This document shows positions 28,481-37,718 of a stretch of DNA of 41,207 bases, piece by piece. The DNA comes from Chlorobiaceae bacterium (GTDB lineage: Bacteria > Bacteroidota > Chlorobiia > Chlorobiales > Chlorobiaceae): the NCBI GenBank assembly GCA_012972825.1, contig JABDHL010000061.1:1-41207 (forward strand), written 5' to 3'. Made by a program: the position numbers and the translations under genes. The notes below the pieces were generated by a model that saw nothing but the letters and a program-made list of their open reading frames with translations, ran no database searches and had not been told where the DNA came from. Each line of letters begins with the position of its first letter. Within the stretch, counting starts at the first letter, position 1.

Positions 28481-29899
28481 TCAGCCAACCTGCTGAGCTT
28501 TAGCCAGGCGGGCTTTCTCAATATAGGTTTTCTGGATATCCCGTGAGACATTATACGCTTTTGACAGGCTGTCAGAGTTCCAGAGCCTTGCATCGAAAGC
28601 CATGCAGATATTTCTGAGAAAAGGTATACCGACTTCGGTCACACGAACTCCTTTATCAAGCAGAACAACCAAACCATCATTTTCCATATCCTCAAGACGG
28701 TAAAGAGCAATATCAAGCTCGTCACAGTATAGTTTCGGGTCTTCCCATGAGGTTTCCTGCCTGCACATCAGATTGAGGATATGACGGCGAAGCACAAGAT
28801 CCTCATCAGTCAGCAGATGACCACGATGCAACGGGAACCGTCCTTCATTCACAGCTTTGATGTAGTCGGCATCGTCACGCTCATTCTGTGCAAAAGCATA
28901 CCAGGTATCACTGATTGAAGATGAGCCGAGTGCCAGCATCATCTGTGTTGTATTTTCTGTATAACCCATGAAATTGCGGTGCAGTGTCCCGTTTTTCGCC
29001 GCTACATACAAGGCGTCCCCTTCGATAGCGAAATGGTCCATGCCGATCTCATGATAACCTATGGATTCAAGCATTGCACTGCCTTTATCGTAGAGCTCCT
29101 GTTTGACATCACCTACAGGCAGATCCTCCTCCTTGAACTTCCGCTGACCTTCATACATATGGGGGTTGTGTCCATAAGCATAAAAGGCAAGACGATCAGG
29201 CTTGAGCTCCATAACCTTCCGGATGGTATCGGTAATGGTCGCAAGTGTCTGCCTGGGAAGACCATAGACAAGATCAAAATTAATTGAGGTAAAACCTATC
29301 TCCCGGGCAAGATCAACCTTTTCTTTTACCAGTTCAAATGATTGGATACGATTGATTTCCTGCTGTACGACCGGATCGAAATCCTGGATCCCGAAACTCA
29401 TGCGTCGGAAACCGACATTGTAAAGCGCTTCAAGATGTTCCTTCGATGTTGAACGCGGGTTGGTTTCGAAGCTGAACATATAGTTGTCCATTCTATTGAC
29501 GTCCCTGCATATACCATCAATAAGCCTGGTGAGATTTTCCGGGCTGAAAAAAGTAGGTGTGCCGCCGCCGATATGCAGTTCCTTGACATTGAGCCTGCCA
29601 GGAAAAACATCGATATACATCTGCCATTCCTTGAGAAGTGCTTCAAGATAGGGCTCCTCATAGGAGTGATCCTGGGTTCGATGAGCGTTGCAACCGCAGA
29701 AGTAACAGTGATTCTCACAGTAGGGAATGTGAATATACAGACTGATTCCGGTGGTCTCATTGCTGTCATTAAAACCTTTGACCATCGCATCTTTCCACTG
29801 CTCCTGAGTAACACCATCGGTGCTCCATGAAGGGATGGTAGGATAGCTTGTGTAGCGAGGTCCGGGATTACTGTACTTTACTGCAAGATTAGTTGCCAT
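28481..29899 (-). CDS. hemN: Oxygen-independent coproporphyrinogen III dehydrogenase
   Basis: 472 residues, close to the usual 457-460. This is a radical SAM enzyme: [16 protein letters not shown] carries the CxxxCxxC cluster (C61, C65, C68) and the extra Cys (C70) characteristic of true HemN, which sets it apart from HemW. The N-terminal [15 protein letters not shown] segment is also HemN-specific. GGGTPTFF and the C-terminal HemN domain follow. It converts coproporphyrinogen III to protoporphyrinogen IX without oxygen, as an anaerobe making heme and bacteriochlorophyll needs. The gene diverges from purE and ends in a strong terminator. Confidence 0.95.
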   Translation of the reverse strand: MATNLAVKYSNPGPRYTSYPTIPSWSTDGVTQEQWKDAMVKGFNDSNETTGISLYIHIPYCENHCYFCGCNAHRTQDHSYEEPYLEALLKEWQMYIDVFPGRLNVKELHIGGGTPTFFSPENLTRLIDGICRDVNRMDNYMFSFETNPRSTSKEHLEALYNVGFRRMSFGIQDFDPVVQQEINRIQSFELVKEKVDLAREIGFTSINFDLVYGLPRQTLATITDTIRKVMELKPDRLAFYAYGHNPHMYEGQRKFKEEDLPVGDVKQELYDKGSAMLESIGYHEIGMDHFAIEGDALYVAAKNGTLHRNFMGYTENTTQMMLALGSSSISDTWYAFAQNERDDADYIKAVNEGRFPLHRGHLLTDEDLVLRRHILNLMCRQETSWEDPKLYCDELDIALYRLEDMENDGLVVLLDKGVRVTEVGIPFLRNICMAFDARLWNSDSLSKAYNVSRDIQKTYIEKARLAKAQQVG

Positions 29900-30027
29900 T
29901 GTTAATCTTCCTCTACAAGTATTATTTTTTTAAATTCATGTCACGTGAAAATACATAAAACTCGGGAATTTCATAAATCATTAGCCTGGAAACAGACGAC
30001 TCAGCCGGCAACAAACTATCCTTTTTT

Positions 30028-30555
30028 ATGATTAAAAACCTTCCAGACAAAAATATACCTGTTGTCGGCATCCTCATGGGTTCGGACTCCGATTTCGAGA
30101 TCATGAAGGAAGCAGCGCTGGTTCTTGATGAGTTTGGTGTTACCTCCGAGAGTTCCGTTATTTCGGCACACAGAACACCACATGACCTTGAGCAATATGC
30201 CTCTTCAGCCATAGAACGCGGCCTTAAAGTCATTATAGCCGGAGCTGGCGGAGCTGCGCACCTTCCCGGTGTAACGGCTGCCATGACTGTTCTTCCCGTT
30301 ATCGGAGTACCAATATTCAGCAGCAAACTCAATGGACAGGACTCGCTTTACTCCATCGTGCAAATGCCTGCAGGTATTCCTGTAGCAACCGTCGGCATTG
30401 ACAATGCCCGTAATGCAGCACTCCTGGCCATTCAGATCCTTGCTCTTTCCGACGAGACATTGATGGCTGCCCTGATTGAGTTCCGTCAGAAACTTGCCGA
30501 TGCTTCAAGGCAGAAAACAGGAAAAATCCGTGAAAAACTCTATGCAAAAAGCTGA
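30028..30555 (+). CDS. purE: N5-carboxyaminoimidazole ribonucleotide mutase
   Basis: 175 residues, class I PurE size. Motifs present: [11 protein letters not shown] for phosphate binding, [10 protein letters not shown] with the active-site His, [13 protein letters not shown], and a PVIGVPI segment. It moves the carboxyl group of N5-CAIR to give CAIR in purine synthesis, normally working after PurK, which is not in the window. The start ATG is preceded by a T run without a Shine-Dalgarno sequence. The downstream cupin gene overlaps its last 14 bases, so the two are cotranscribed. Confidence 0.95.
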   Translation: MIKNLPDKNIPVVGILMGSDSDFEIMKEAALVLDEFGVTSESSVISAHRTPHDLEQYASSAIERGLKVIIAGAGGAAHLPGVTAAMTVLPVIGVPIFSSKLNGQDSLYSIVQMPAGIPVATVGIDNARNAALLAIQILALSDETLMAALIEFRQKLADASRQKTGKIREKLYAKS

Positions 30556-31042
30556 TTTCTGGATAGATCACCTGCAGCTCGGACGCCATCCTGAAGGCGG
30601 CTACTACCGAGAAATTTACCGCAGCAGTGATTCTTATGCGTTCGATGATGCGACTCCCTTCAATGGTTCGCGTTCCTACGCGACTGCCATCTACTATCTG
30701 CTTAAAGGAACAGATCGCTCAAAACTGCATAGAATTCATTCAGACGAACTCTGGTTCTTCCATACAGGTGATCCGCTGAAGGTGTACATGTTTCCAATAC
30801 ATGGTGAACCATCAAGCTTTACGCTTGGACTGGACGCGGATAACGGTGAGCGCCTGCAGGAGACCGTGCCTGCAGAAATCTGGTTTGGAGCCTCTCTTGA
30901 AAATCCTGAACGTGAAAGTTATACATTAGTAAGCTGCGTTGTTGCCCCTGGATTTGAATTCAGGGACCTTATGTTTGCCGACAGACTGACGCTGCTGAAA
31001 AAATTCCCTCTACACAGCGACATCATTGAGCGCCTCACCTGA
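30542..31042 (+). CDS. Cupin, DUF985 family
   Basis: 166 residues from the ATG at 30542, 14 bases before the end of purE. The family start is seen right after it ([22 protein letters not shown]), which excludes the longer in-frame start at 30476. The cupin barrel carries [26 protein letters not shown], with the metal- or ligand-facing His residues, and later [21 protein letters not shown]985 proteins are small cytoplasmic cupins with no settled function; some have been annotated as sugar or nucleotide-related. The overlap with purE suggests coupled translation but gives no proof of a role in purine synthesis. Confidence 0.88.
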   Translation: MQKADFWIDHLQLGRHPEGGYYREIYRSSDSYAFDDATPFNGSRSYATAIYYLLKGTDRSKLHRIHSDELWFFHTGDPLKVYMFPIHGEPSSFTLGLDADNGERLQETVPAEIWFGASLENPERESYTLVSCVVAPGFEFRDLMFADRLTLLKKFPLHSDIIERLT

Positions 31043-31136
31043 AATAAGTAAAACCGCGGCAAAGACGATGAGCTGATTACGGCTTAATTGTTTCTTCTTT
31101 TTCAGCTCTCCTGCAGCAGATTCAACAACAAATCGC

Positions 31137-31168
31137 AAAGAACCCGCGGGAATTTCTTTCTTTTTTTT
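31137..31168 (+). terminator. Possible terminator of the purE-cupin unit
   Basis: AAAGAA pairs with TTCTTT around an inner CC-CGCG-GG hairpin with a small bulge, followed by C and eight T. It lies about 95 bases after the cupin stop on the same strand. The bulge makes it weaker than the other terminators in the window. Confidence 0.4.
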
Positions 31169-31243
31169 ACTTTTCCCCATTTGCTGTCGTAATTACCACT
31201 ATTTTGCAGAATAGAGAGAGAAAGCATCAACGCATTTAATTGA

Positions 31244-32560
31244 ATGGTAACACTGGATATGAAAAAGCAGGTTGTGATTGTGGGAGGAGGCTTTGCAGGA
31301 CTCAATGCTGCCAGGATACTTGGTAATAAGGAAGATATTGAGATTACCCTTATCGACCGGAAAAACTACCACCTTTTCCAGCCCCTGCTGTATCAGGTGG
31401 CAATGGCGGCCCTTGGAGAAGGAGATATTGCTGCTCCACTGAGAAATATGCTGTCAAATTACCGGAACATAACCGTTTTCAAGGGTATTGTCGAAAACGT
31501 CGATATCGAAAAAAAAATTGTCATGTCCGATTTCGGCGATATCCCTTACGACTACCTGATTCTCGCCTGCGGTGTGCAGCATCACTATTTCGGCAACAAC
31601 CAGTGGGAAGAGTTTGCTCCCGGACTGAAAACCCTTGCTCAGGCAAAAGAGATCCGTCGACGCGTCATGGAGGCTTATGAAAGGGCTGAGAGAACCAAAG
31701 ATCGCGTTGAGCGCAAAAAACTGCTGACGTTTGTCATCGTCGGCGGCGGGCCGACCGGAGTTGAACTGGCTGGTTCAATCGGTGAAATGAGCCGATATAC
31801 TCTCTCTAAATTTTATCGCAACATTGATCCCAAGCTGACCCGGATTTTTATTGTTGAAGCTGCACCGCGCATACTTGGTTCATTCGCCCCGGAACTTGCA
31901 AGCAAGGCAACACGATCTCTTGAGAAACTTGGCGTTCAGGTCTGGACAAGCAGCATGGTCAGCAACGTTGATGCCAACGGGGTGCAGATAGGCAAGGAAC
32001 GCATTGAGGCGGCAACTGTGCTCTGGGCTGCCGGCGTTACAGCTATAGAAATCGGCAAAACCATCGGACTGGAAACCGACCGGATCGGACGTATCATTGT
32101 CGGAGAAGACCTGAGTATTACTGGTCATCCTGAAATATTTGCCGGCGGCGACCTTGCCCATTTTATGCAGGAGAACGGAACGACATTGCCTGGACTTGCT
32201 CCTGTCGCCTTGCAACAGGGACGAACCATTGGTAAAAACATTCTCCTTGATCTGAAAGGAAAAACAAGAAAACTTTTCCGGTATCGGGATAAAGGCCAGA
32301 TGGCCACAATCGGCAAAAACAAGGCTATCGTTGAATTCGGAAGCCTTAAGTTTGATGGCATTTTAGCATGGTTCACCTGGCTGCTGGTGCATATCTACTT
32401 CCTTACCAGTTTCCGGCATCGGGTATTTGTGCTTATGCAGTGGGGGTGGTCGTATTTCACCTTCAGCTATGGCGCGCGGTTGATCGTCAACAAGGAGTGG
32501 AGGTTTTATCCTGACCCCGACACGTGTGAAAGCCATAGAAAAAAAGAAGATCAGGAATGA
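31244..32560 (+). CDS. ndh: Type II NADH:quinone oxidoreductase
   Basis: 438 residues; a second possible ATG lies at 31259 (MKKQVVIVGGG), which is closer to the usual start. FAD motif VVIVGGGFAGLNAARIL, NADH motif FVIVGGGPTGVELAGSI, and the late FAD motif IFAGGDLAHF with the quinone-side VALQQGR segment are present. The C-terminus has hydrophobic helices (ILAWFTWLLVHIYFLTSFRHRV) for attachment to the inner membrane. NDH-2 passes electrons from NADH to quinone without pumping protons. In an anaerobic phototroph it may balance redox state or run under oxygen stress. The stop overlaps the start of a small membrane protein gene (ATGA). Confidence 0.93.
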   Translation: MVTLDMKKQVVIVGGGFAGLNAARILGNKEDIEITLIDRKNYHLFQPLLYQVAMAALGEGDIAAPLRNMLSNYRNITVFKGIVENVDIEKKIVMSDFGDIPYDYLILACGVQHHYFGNNQWEEFAPGLKTLAQAKEIRRRVMEAYERAERTKDRVERKKLLTFVIVGGGPTGVELAGSIGEMSRYTLSKFYRNIDPKLTRIFIVEAAPRILGSFAPELASKATRSLEKLGVQVWTSSMVSNVDANGVQIGKERIEAATVLWAAGVTAIEIGKTIGLETDRIGRIIVGEDLSITGHPEIFAGGDLAHFMQENGTTLPGLAPVALQQGRTIGKNILLDLKGKTRKLFRYRDKGQMATIGKNKAIVEFGSLKFDGILAWFTWLLVHIYFLTSFRHRVFVLMQWGWSYFTFSYGARLIVNKEWRFYPDPDTCESHRKKEDQE

Positions 32561-32769
32561 TAAAACAGAGTCCAGCATCGATGATCACGGGCATACTTCT
32601 CTCGATGACCTTTATCGGTATTGCCATTTTTTTACTTTTTTTCACAGATAGATTGCCTCAAGTATCAAAAGATGATTTAAGGCTTTACGCCCTGCTGACA
32701 GGAGCTTATGGCATATGGAGGTTTGTCCGTGTCTTTCTTGTCAGAAAAGAAGCAGGAAAAAATGTTTGA
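32557..32769 (+). CDS. Small two-helix membrane protein coupled to ndh
   Basis: 70 residues. Two transmembrane segments are seen (about 9-30 and 42-60) with a short polar loop, and a basic end (YGIWRFVRVFLVRKEAGKNV). The ATG overlaps the ndh stop in an ATGA, so translation is coupled. Small proteins of this shape with a YGxxRxxR end are common in FCB bacteria but have no known function. Its place suggests a role near NDH-2 or in membrane assembly, but this is inference. Confidence 0.75.
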   Translation: MIKQSPASMITGILLSMTFIGIAIFLLFFTDRLPQVSKDDLRLYALLTGAYGIWRFVRVFLVRKEAGKNV

Positions 32770-32986
32770 AGGCATGGCACATCGCTGTTCGTACCCGCAT
32801 GAACTTCAACTACCTCCAAATCACATTCCTTTCTCAATGTATCATATGAGAACACAGGGGAAGATATAAGGAAGTTCCCATCACCAGAAAAGTCAAAAAG
32901 ATATATAGCAATATATAAGACATTTTTCTTATACTCATGTAAAACGAGTTAGAGATACTTATATTTAGCTATAAAACCATCTTGTT

Positions 32987-34171
32987 ATGGATAAAATCCG
33001 CAATCCATTTTCTCCCGGAGCCGGTTCACCCCCTCCTGAACTTGCCGGACGTGGTGATATTCTGGAACAGGCAGTTGTGCTTTTTGGTCGTGTAAGGGAA
33101 AAACGACCAGAGAAAAGTATGTTGATGACAGGGCTCCGGGGAGTTGGAAAAACCGTGCTGCTCAATAAAATGGAGCAAATGGCACAAGATGCAGAGTATC
33201 GAACTCTTTTCGTTGAGGCCTATGAAAACAAGCCTTTAGCCTCGCTTCTGGCACCACTGTTACGCAAGCTGCTGTTTGAACTTGATCGAATGGCAGGAGC
33301 TGGCGACAAGGTTCGACGGGGACTCGCTGTACTGAAAAGCTTTATCGGGATGGTGAAAATCTCTGTTGGGGATTTCGGTCTGGATATCGAACCTGAAAAA
33401 GGAAGTGCTGACAGTGGAGATCTGGAAGTTGATCTTTCGAGTCTGTTTATTGCTGTTGGTGAAGCGGCTGAAGAGCGCCAAAGTGCTGTTGCTATCCTGA
33501 TTGATGAAATTCAATACATCTCTGCTTCCGAGTTGAATGCCTTGATCATGGCGATGCACAAAATGCAGCAATACCAGCTTCCGATTGTTCTGGTCGGTGC
33601 GGGATTACCAATTCTGCCAGGACTGGCTGGTGATGCAAAATCATATGCGGAAAGGCTGTTTAATTTTCCGGATATCGGACCACTTGATGAATCTGATGCC
33701 ATTTCTGCACTTCGTGAACCTGTCAGGGATGCCGGGGCAGAATTTGACGATGAAGCGCTCCATGAAATTTACCGGTTGACACAAGGATATCCGTACTTTC
33801 TGCAGGAGTGGGGATATCAGGCATGGAATCAGGCTGAATCATCACCGATCACGCTTCGGATTGTTCAGGAAACGACCCCGCTGGTGATTAAACGTCTCGA
33901 TGAAAATTTCTTTCGGGTTCGTTTTAACCGACTTACCGATGCTGAAAAACGGTACCTGCGAGCAATGGCTGAATGCAGTTCCCTGCCCTGTCGTACTGCT
34001 GGAATTTCTGAACTGCTTGGAGTGAGCAGTGCTGCTGCACTCAGCCCCGTGCGTTCAAATCTCATTAAAAAAGGGATGATTTACAGCCCGGCTCATGGCA
34101 TGATGGCTTTTACAGTACCGCTCTTTGAAGAATTTTTGCGGAGAACCATTCCTGATTTGCAATCAATATGA
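32987..34171 (+). CDS. Orphan AAA-type ATPase (archaeal ATPase/ORC-like)
   Basis: 394 residues. Walker A GLRGVGKT (49-56) and Walker B AILIDEIQ (169-176) are intact, a sensor-like LVGAGLP follows, and an Arg-Leu-Phe-FPDIGPLD segment continues the ATPase fold. The C-terminal third looks like a winged-helix domain (LTDAEKRYLRAMAE ... ISELLGVSSAAALSPVRSNLIKKGMI). No membrane segment or fused effector is seen. Relatives are widely scattered in bacteria as single genes with unknown targets. It lies alone between the ndh unit and argD, with AT-rich flanks of about 220 bases on both sides, which would fit a separately acquired gene. Confidence 0.82.
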   Translation: MDKIRNPFSPGAGSPPPELAGRGDILEQAVVLFGRVREKRPEKSMLMTGLRGVGKTVLLNKMEQMAQDAEYRTLFVEAYENKPLASLLAPLLRKLLFELDRMAGAGDKVRRGLAVLKSFIGMVKISVGDFGLDIEPEKGSADSGDLEVDLSSLFIAVGEAAEERQSAVAILIDEIQYISASELNALIMAMHKMQQYQLPIVLVGAGLPILPGLAGDAKSYAERLFNFPDIGPLDESDAISALREPVRDAGAEFDDEALHEIYRLTQGYPYFLQEWGYQAWNQAESSPITLRIVQETTPLVIKRLDENFFRVRFNRLTDAEKRYLRAMAECSSLPCRTAGISELLGVSSAAALSPVRSNLIKKGMIYSPAHGMMAFTVPLFEEFLRRTIPDLQSI

Positions 34172-34390
34172 ACGGTATTATTATTTCTAAACAGGACGAA
34201 AACTCTGGATTATAAATCTCAGGAAGAAGTTTACCTGTATCCAAAAATTGATTTTTTCCGTAGATTCACCCTTGTATTGATCTTTCTTGCTTTGTCAGGA
34301 CGGCTATTTAACCCATTGAGTGCAAGGAAATTATAGCAATCAGACTCAAGAAAAGATTCACAAATAATGTTATAAAGAAGAAAACAGAGC

Positions 34391-35593
34391 ATGAAGCCAC
34401 TGCCCATAAACCAGGAAAGCGAACAGAAGCTTTTTTTTCATAATTATGCCCGTTTTCCCATTGCCGTCAGCCATGGTGAGGGAGCATGGCTGGTCAGCGA
34501 TAATGGAACCCGTTATCTCGATATGATTGCTGGAATCGGTGTCAATGCACTCGGCTATGGCGATAAACGACTCGTCGAGGCAATCAGCGCACAGGCGGCA
34601 AAACTGATCCATGCGTCAAACCTGTTTATGATGCAACCCCAGTTTGAGCTGGCTGAAAAACTGCTTGCTCTTTCAGGACTATCGAAGGTCTTTTTTGCAA
34701 ACAGTGGAACAGAAGCAATTGAGGCCGCCATTAAAATGGCAAGAAAATGGGCTGGCCGATCAGGTGATGAGCATAAAAAAGAAGTGCTGTCATTGAGCAA
34801 CTGCTTCCACGGAAGAACATACGGTGCCATGTCCCTGACGGCAAAAGCTAAATATGTCGATGGATTTGATCCTCTGCTTCCCGGAACTGGGATGATAGCC
34901 TTCAACGACATCGAAGATCTTGAGAAGAAAGTTTCTGACAAAACTGCCGCTGTTTTCATTGAAGTAGTTCAGGGCGAGGGGGGTATTCACCGGATTTCAC
35001 AGCCTTTTATTGAAAGACTCAAAGAACTTCGGCTGCAATACAACTTCCTGATTGTTGCTGATGAAATTCAGGCCGGATGCGGAAGAACCGGAAAGTTTTT
35101 CAGCTATATGCATGCGGATGCAGATCCCGATCTGATATGCCTTGCTAAACCGCTTGGCGGGGGGCTGCCACTGTCTGCCGTCATCGGTAACGAAAAAGTT
35201 GCAGATGTCCTTACCTACGGCAACCACGGAACAACGTTTGGCGGAAACCCGGTAGCATGTGCAGCAGGCATTGCCATGATAGATGCCATTGAGCAAGATC
35301 TGCTTATGAATAACGCTGAGATAATTGGAAAATATATGCTTGACGAGCTTCAGAAAGCAGCAGCCCGTCACCCGCAAATTCTCGATATCCGTCAATATGG
35401 CCTGATGATCGGCATAACCGTTGATAAAGAAGCTAAATATTATGTGGAACAAGCGCTCAGGAAACATGTTATCCTCAACGCCACAAGCCAGAATGTGATC
35501 AGGCTTCTCCCGCCACTGAACATCACAAAGGAAGAGGCTCAACAATGTATACTTGTCCTTGATGAAATCTTTACCGAAGAAACAGCAGGTTAA
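34391..35593 (+). CDS. argD: Acetylornithine aminotransferase (class III)
   Basis: 400 residues, the usual ArgD length. PLP-binding features: SGTEA (105-109), NCFHGRTYG (137-145), [12 protein letters not shown] with Asp224 contacting the pyridine nitrogen, and the Schiff-base Lys253 in [10 protein letters not shown]. The C-terminal [15 protein letters not shown] segment is typical. It makes N-acetylornithine from N-acetylglutamate semialdehyde in arginine synthesis and may also serve lysine synthesis. No other arg gene is nearby. Related class III enzymes (ornithine or 4-aminobutyrate aminotransferase) are less likely given the length and motifs. A DUF3098-like gene overlaps its 3' end. Confidence 0.9.
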   Translation: MKPLPINQESEQKLFFHNYARFPIAVSHGEGAWLVSDNGTRYLDMIAGIGVNALGYGDKRLVEAISAQAAKLIHASNLFMMQPQFELAEKLLALSGLSKVFFANSGTEAIEAAIKMARKWAGRSGDEHKKEVLSLSNCFHGRTYGAMSLTAKAKYVDGFDPLLPGTGMIAFNDIEDLEKKVSDKTAAVFIEVVQGEGGIHRISQPFIERLKELRLQYNFLIVADEIQAGCGRTGKFFSYMHADADPDLICLAKPLGGGLPLSAVIGNEKVADVLTYGNHGTTFGGNPVACAAGIAMIDAIEQDLLMNNAEIIGKYMLDELQKAAARHPQILDIRQYGLMIGITVDKEAKYYVEQALRKHVILNATSQNVIRLLPPLNITKEEAQQCILVLDEIFTEETAG

Positions 35594-35813
35594 AACTGCT
35601 GAAAAAGCAGCAGAGATGCCTCTGGGAGCTGTCAACTATATCATGATAGCTCTTGGGGCACTTGTTATTGCAGGAAGCTACGGGATAATGTTTCTCGAAA
35701 AGGAAGTGGACGGATTTTTCGCTCTCTATGTCACGCCCATCAGCCTTGTCGCTGCCTATGGATGGATTATATTCGCCATACTGCACCGCCCTGCTCAGCG
35801 AAACAACAGCTGA
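35562..35813 (+). CDS. DUF3098-like small membrane protein
   Basis: 83 residues from the ATG at 35562, inside the last 32 bases of argD; a TTG at 35553 is an alternative start. Two transmembrane segments (about 27-45 and 53-74) follow a basic N-terminal tail, and the [20 protein letters not shown] segment resembles DUF3098 (NYxLMxxGxxLIxxGFxLM), a family I know from Bacteroidetes and Chlorobi. In Bacteroidetes such genes often sit near cell-division ftsX genes; here the neighbour is argD. Function is unknown. Its stop is one base from the convergent tonB stop. Confidence 0.65.
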   Translation: MKSLPKKQQVKTAEKAAEMPLGAVNYIMIALGALVIAGSYGIMFLEKEVDGFFALYVTPISLVAAYGWIIFAILHRPAQRNNS

Positions 35814-35814
35814 T

Positions 35815-36621
35815 TCAATCAAGCTGGAACCTGATCGGTACAGTAAACCAGACCTTTATAGGGCTGCCGTTCTGAATGCCTGGATAGTATTTTGATTCCA
35901 TAACGGACTTTATCGCAACAGCATCAAATACATCACAGTCAGCAGGAATACGTTTCATAACCTTTGCCTTGAGGGGATGGCCATCTTCTCCAATCAGCAC
36001 ACTGACAAACACCTTTCCCGTAATACCGGCAATTCTTGCCATCTCGGGATAGGCAGGTTTTTTCTGGTCAAGAAATCCGGGCATTTTCTCACAGGGAACA
36101 AACATCGGCACCTCATCACCTGTTGAAGCACTTCCGGATCCGGAACCGGTACCCTGCGTCTGAATTGCCTGTTTTAACTCTTTCTGCGTAGCTACAGTCT
36201 GTTCACGAGGGACTTCCTCCTCGTTGACCTTTTTAATTTTTCCGACATTAGGGGGTGCCACCGTAGATGAAGGAGTCACAGGAGCCGGCTCGGGAGCAGT
36301 AAGAGGAGGAGGGGGAGGAAGCTGCGTCACGCTGGTTACAACTTCGTAGCACTCGACCATCGGATGAGTATCTTTGTCGAACAATCCTGTCAATGATGCA
36401 ATACGCTGCCAGTTCGCTGTAATAAGCCAAAAACAAGAGAGCAGCACAATTGCTGTAATGACTCCATGGCTGAGAAACAGATGTGCCTGCCGGCGTAGAA
36501 CAAGATTGCCGTAATGCAACTTCCGTAAATTGTCCGTATCAAGAAACTCTTCACCAAACGACCATGAAAGAGCTCTTTTGCGAAAAGATTCCTGATGGAT
36601 TTTATCAAATTTTGAAGACAC
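35815..36621 (-). CDS. tonB: Energy transducer TonB
   Basis: 268 residues from a GTG at 36621 with AAAGGAG about ten bases upstream. The single membrane anchor is at about 52-70, preceded by an unusually long cytoplasmic tail of about 50 residues; classical TonB has a short one. A Pro-rich periplasmic spacer ([17 protein letters not shown]), a Gly/Ser linker and a C-terminal TonB domain follow, with [27 protein letters not shown] (YP motif) and a final PIRFQL strand. With ExbB and ExbD it passes the proton-motive force to outer-membrane receptors. It is last in the operon exbB-exbD-exbD-tonB. The receptor served is not encoded here. Confidence 0.92.
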   Translation of the reverse strand: MSSKFDKIHQESFRKRALSWSFGEEFLDTDNLRKLHYGNLVLRRQAHLFLSHGVITAIVLLSCFWLITANWQRIASLTGLFDKDTHPMVECYEVVTSVTQLPPPPPLTAPEPAPVTPSSTVAPPNVGKIKKVNEEEVPREQTVATQKELKQAIQTQGTGSGSGSASTGDEVPMFVPCEKMPGFLDQKKPAYPEMARIAGITGKVFVSVLIGEDGHPLKAKVMKRIPADCDVFDAVAIKSVMESKYYPGIQNGSPIKVWFTVPIRFQLD

Positions 36622-36650
36622 CTTAACGAACTCCTTTGTTTATTCGTGCC

Positions 36651-37175
36651 TTAAACAGCTCTTTTAACTTCCAGTGCATCCTGTTCAGTATAATCATCAA
36701 GGCTGAACCGGTCGATTTTCATCAGATTCAGCTCGTCAATAATATCGACAAGCTGTTTATATTTTGCCTTGTCACTGAGCTTAACAACAATAACCATTTT
36801 TTTGTTAGACGCAGTCTGCTGCTTCAGCAGAGAGCGCAACTGCGGGCTTAAAGAAAGCTGACGGTTATCTTTAGTGTCATAAAGAGAAATTCTTTTCGGC
36901 ACCTCATTACCGATAGAACAATACGCCATTCCATCTCCGGCAATCCGCATCGTCATGACATTGTTCTCTGCAACCTTGACCTCCAACTTTTCAGGCGGAG
37001 TATTGATCTCCATGGTATTGGATTTTGAAAAGGTTGTTGTCAGCATAAAAAAGGTCAAAAGAAGAAAAGCCACATCAACCATCGGAGTCATATCAAGACG
37101 AAACCCGATTCGTTTAGAGCGATGTTTCCCCTTTTTTTTAACGCTGCTTCCGTTTGGTGAATCAACAATACCCAT
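36651..37175 (-). CDS. exbD: Biopolymer transport protein ExbD (second copy)
   Basis: 174 residues. A basic N-terminus ([35 protein letters not shown]) leads into a single transmembrane helix that holds the key Asp of the ExbD/TolR family (the Asp in MVDVAFLLL). A periplasmic domain of about 110 residues follows. The protein conducts protons with ExbB to drive TonB. A strong AAGGAGG lies inside the end of the upstream exbD copy, three bases away, so the two copies are translated in series. The periplasmic part is clearly different from copy 1, which suggests an ExbD heteromer or different partners. Confidence 0.92.
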   Translation of the reverse strand: MGIVDSPNGSSVKKKGKHRSKRIGFRLDMTPMVDVAFLLLTFFMLTTTFSKSNTMEINTPPEKLEVKVAENNVMTMRIAGDGMAYCSIGNEVPKRISLYDTKDNRQLSLSPQLRSLLKQQTASNKKMVIVVKLSDKAKYKQLVDIIDELNLMKIDRFSLDDYTEQDALEVKRAV

Positions 37176-37178
37176 ATT

Positions 37179-37712
37179 TCAGCGGACCTCCTTTTTAAGA
37201 ACAGTAATCAGGTTAAAGGTCAGCAGATTGGCTTTTTTATAAACCTTGATAACATGGTTCACTGCTTCAAAACCGGCATCGGCATCGGCTCTGACTACCG
37301 GACGAAGCTTCGGATCTGCAAAACGAGCCATGACAACAAATTTGTGAAGCTCATCACGATCTACATGAAAGTTTTCAGCAAGTTTAAATTTTTTCAGTGA
37401 ATCTGCAACTGCTCCACCAGACATTCCCGCGCTTGTCAGCTTGGGTTTTATAACTGAGTTGAAAATTTTTTCCCGGGACTGCTGTGAAGATACGCCCATG
37501 AAAAAAGTGTTTTGAGAGCTCACCGTTACCGTCAGAACATTTGATTCAGGAAGCTTCTGTACCGAATGTGAAGAGGGAAGGTTGATCTTTACCACTTCAG
37601 GAGGTCGAAACTTGGTTGTAAGCATGAAAAACGTCAACAGAAGAAACGCGACGTCCACCATTGGCGTCATATCAATGCGGAATCCAACCCTTTTTGCCTT
37701 GATCCTCGACAT
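37179..37712 (-). CDS. exbD: Biopolymer transport protein ExbD (first copy)
   Basis: 177 residues from the ATG at 37712; a TTG at 37718 just after the exbB stop is an in-frame alternative. The N-terminal signature [26 protein letters not shown] has the functional membrane Asp, nearly identical to copy 2. The periplasmic domain contains a segment with PVVRADADAGFEAVNHVIKVYK, close to the typical ExbD end. It is directly after exbB and before the second exbD. Gene pairs of ExbD after one ExbB are common in FCB bacteria. Confidence 0.92.
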   Translation of the reverse strand: MSRIKAKRVGFRIDMTPMVDVAFLLLTFFMLTTKFRPPEVVKINLPSSHSVQKLPESNVLTVTVSSQNTFFMGVSSQQSREKIFNSVIKPKLTSAGMSGGAVADSLKKFKLAENFHVDRDELHKFVVMARFADPKLRPVVRADADAGFEAVNHVIKVYKKANLLTFNLITVLKKEVR

Positions 37713-37718
37713 CAGCAA

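Noticed and set aside
28432-28593. N-terminal extension of the Gfo/Idh protein into hemN
   Set aside because: It would read through the hemN terminator hairpin and the hemN 3' end in another frame; the Rossmann motif begins just after the start at 28431/28419.
31068-31107. Inverted repeat GAGCTGA ... TCAGCTC after the cupin gene
   Set aside because: The loop is about 25 bases and no T run follows, so it is not terminator-like; a better candidate lies at 31137.
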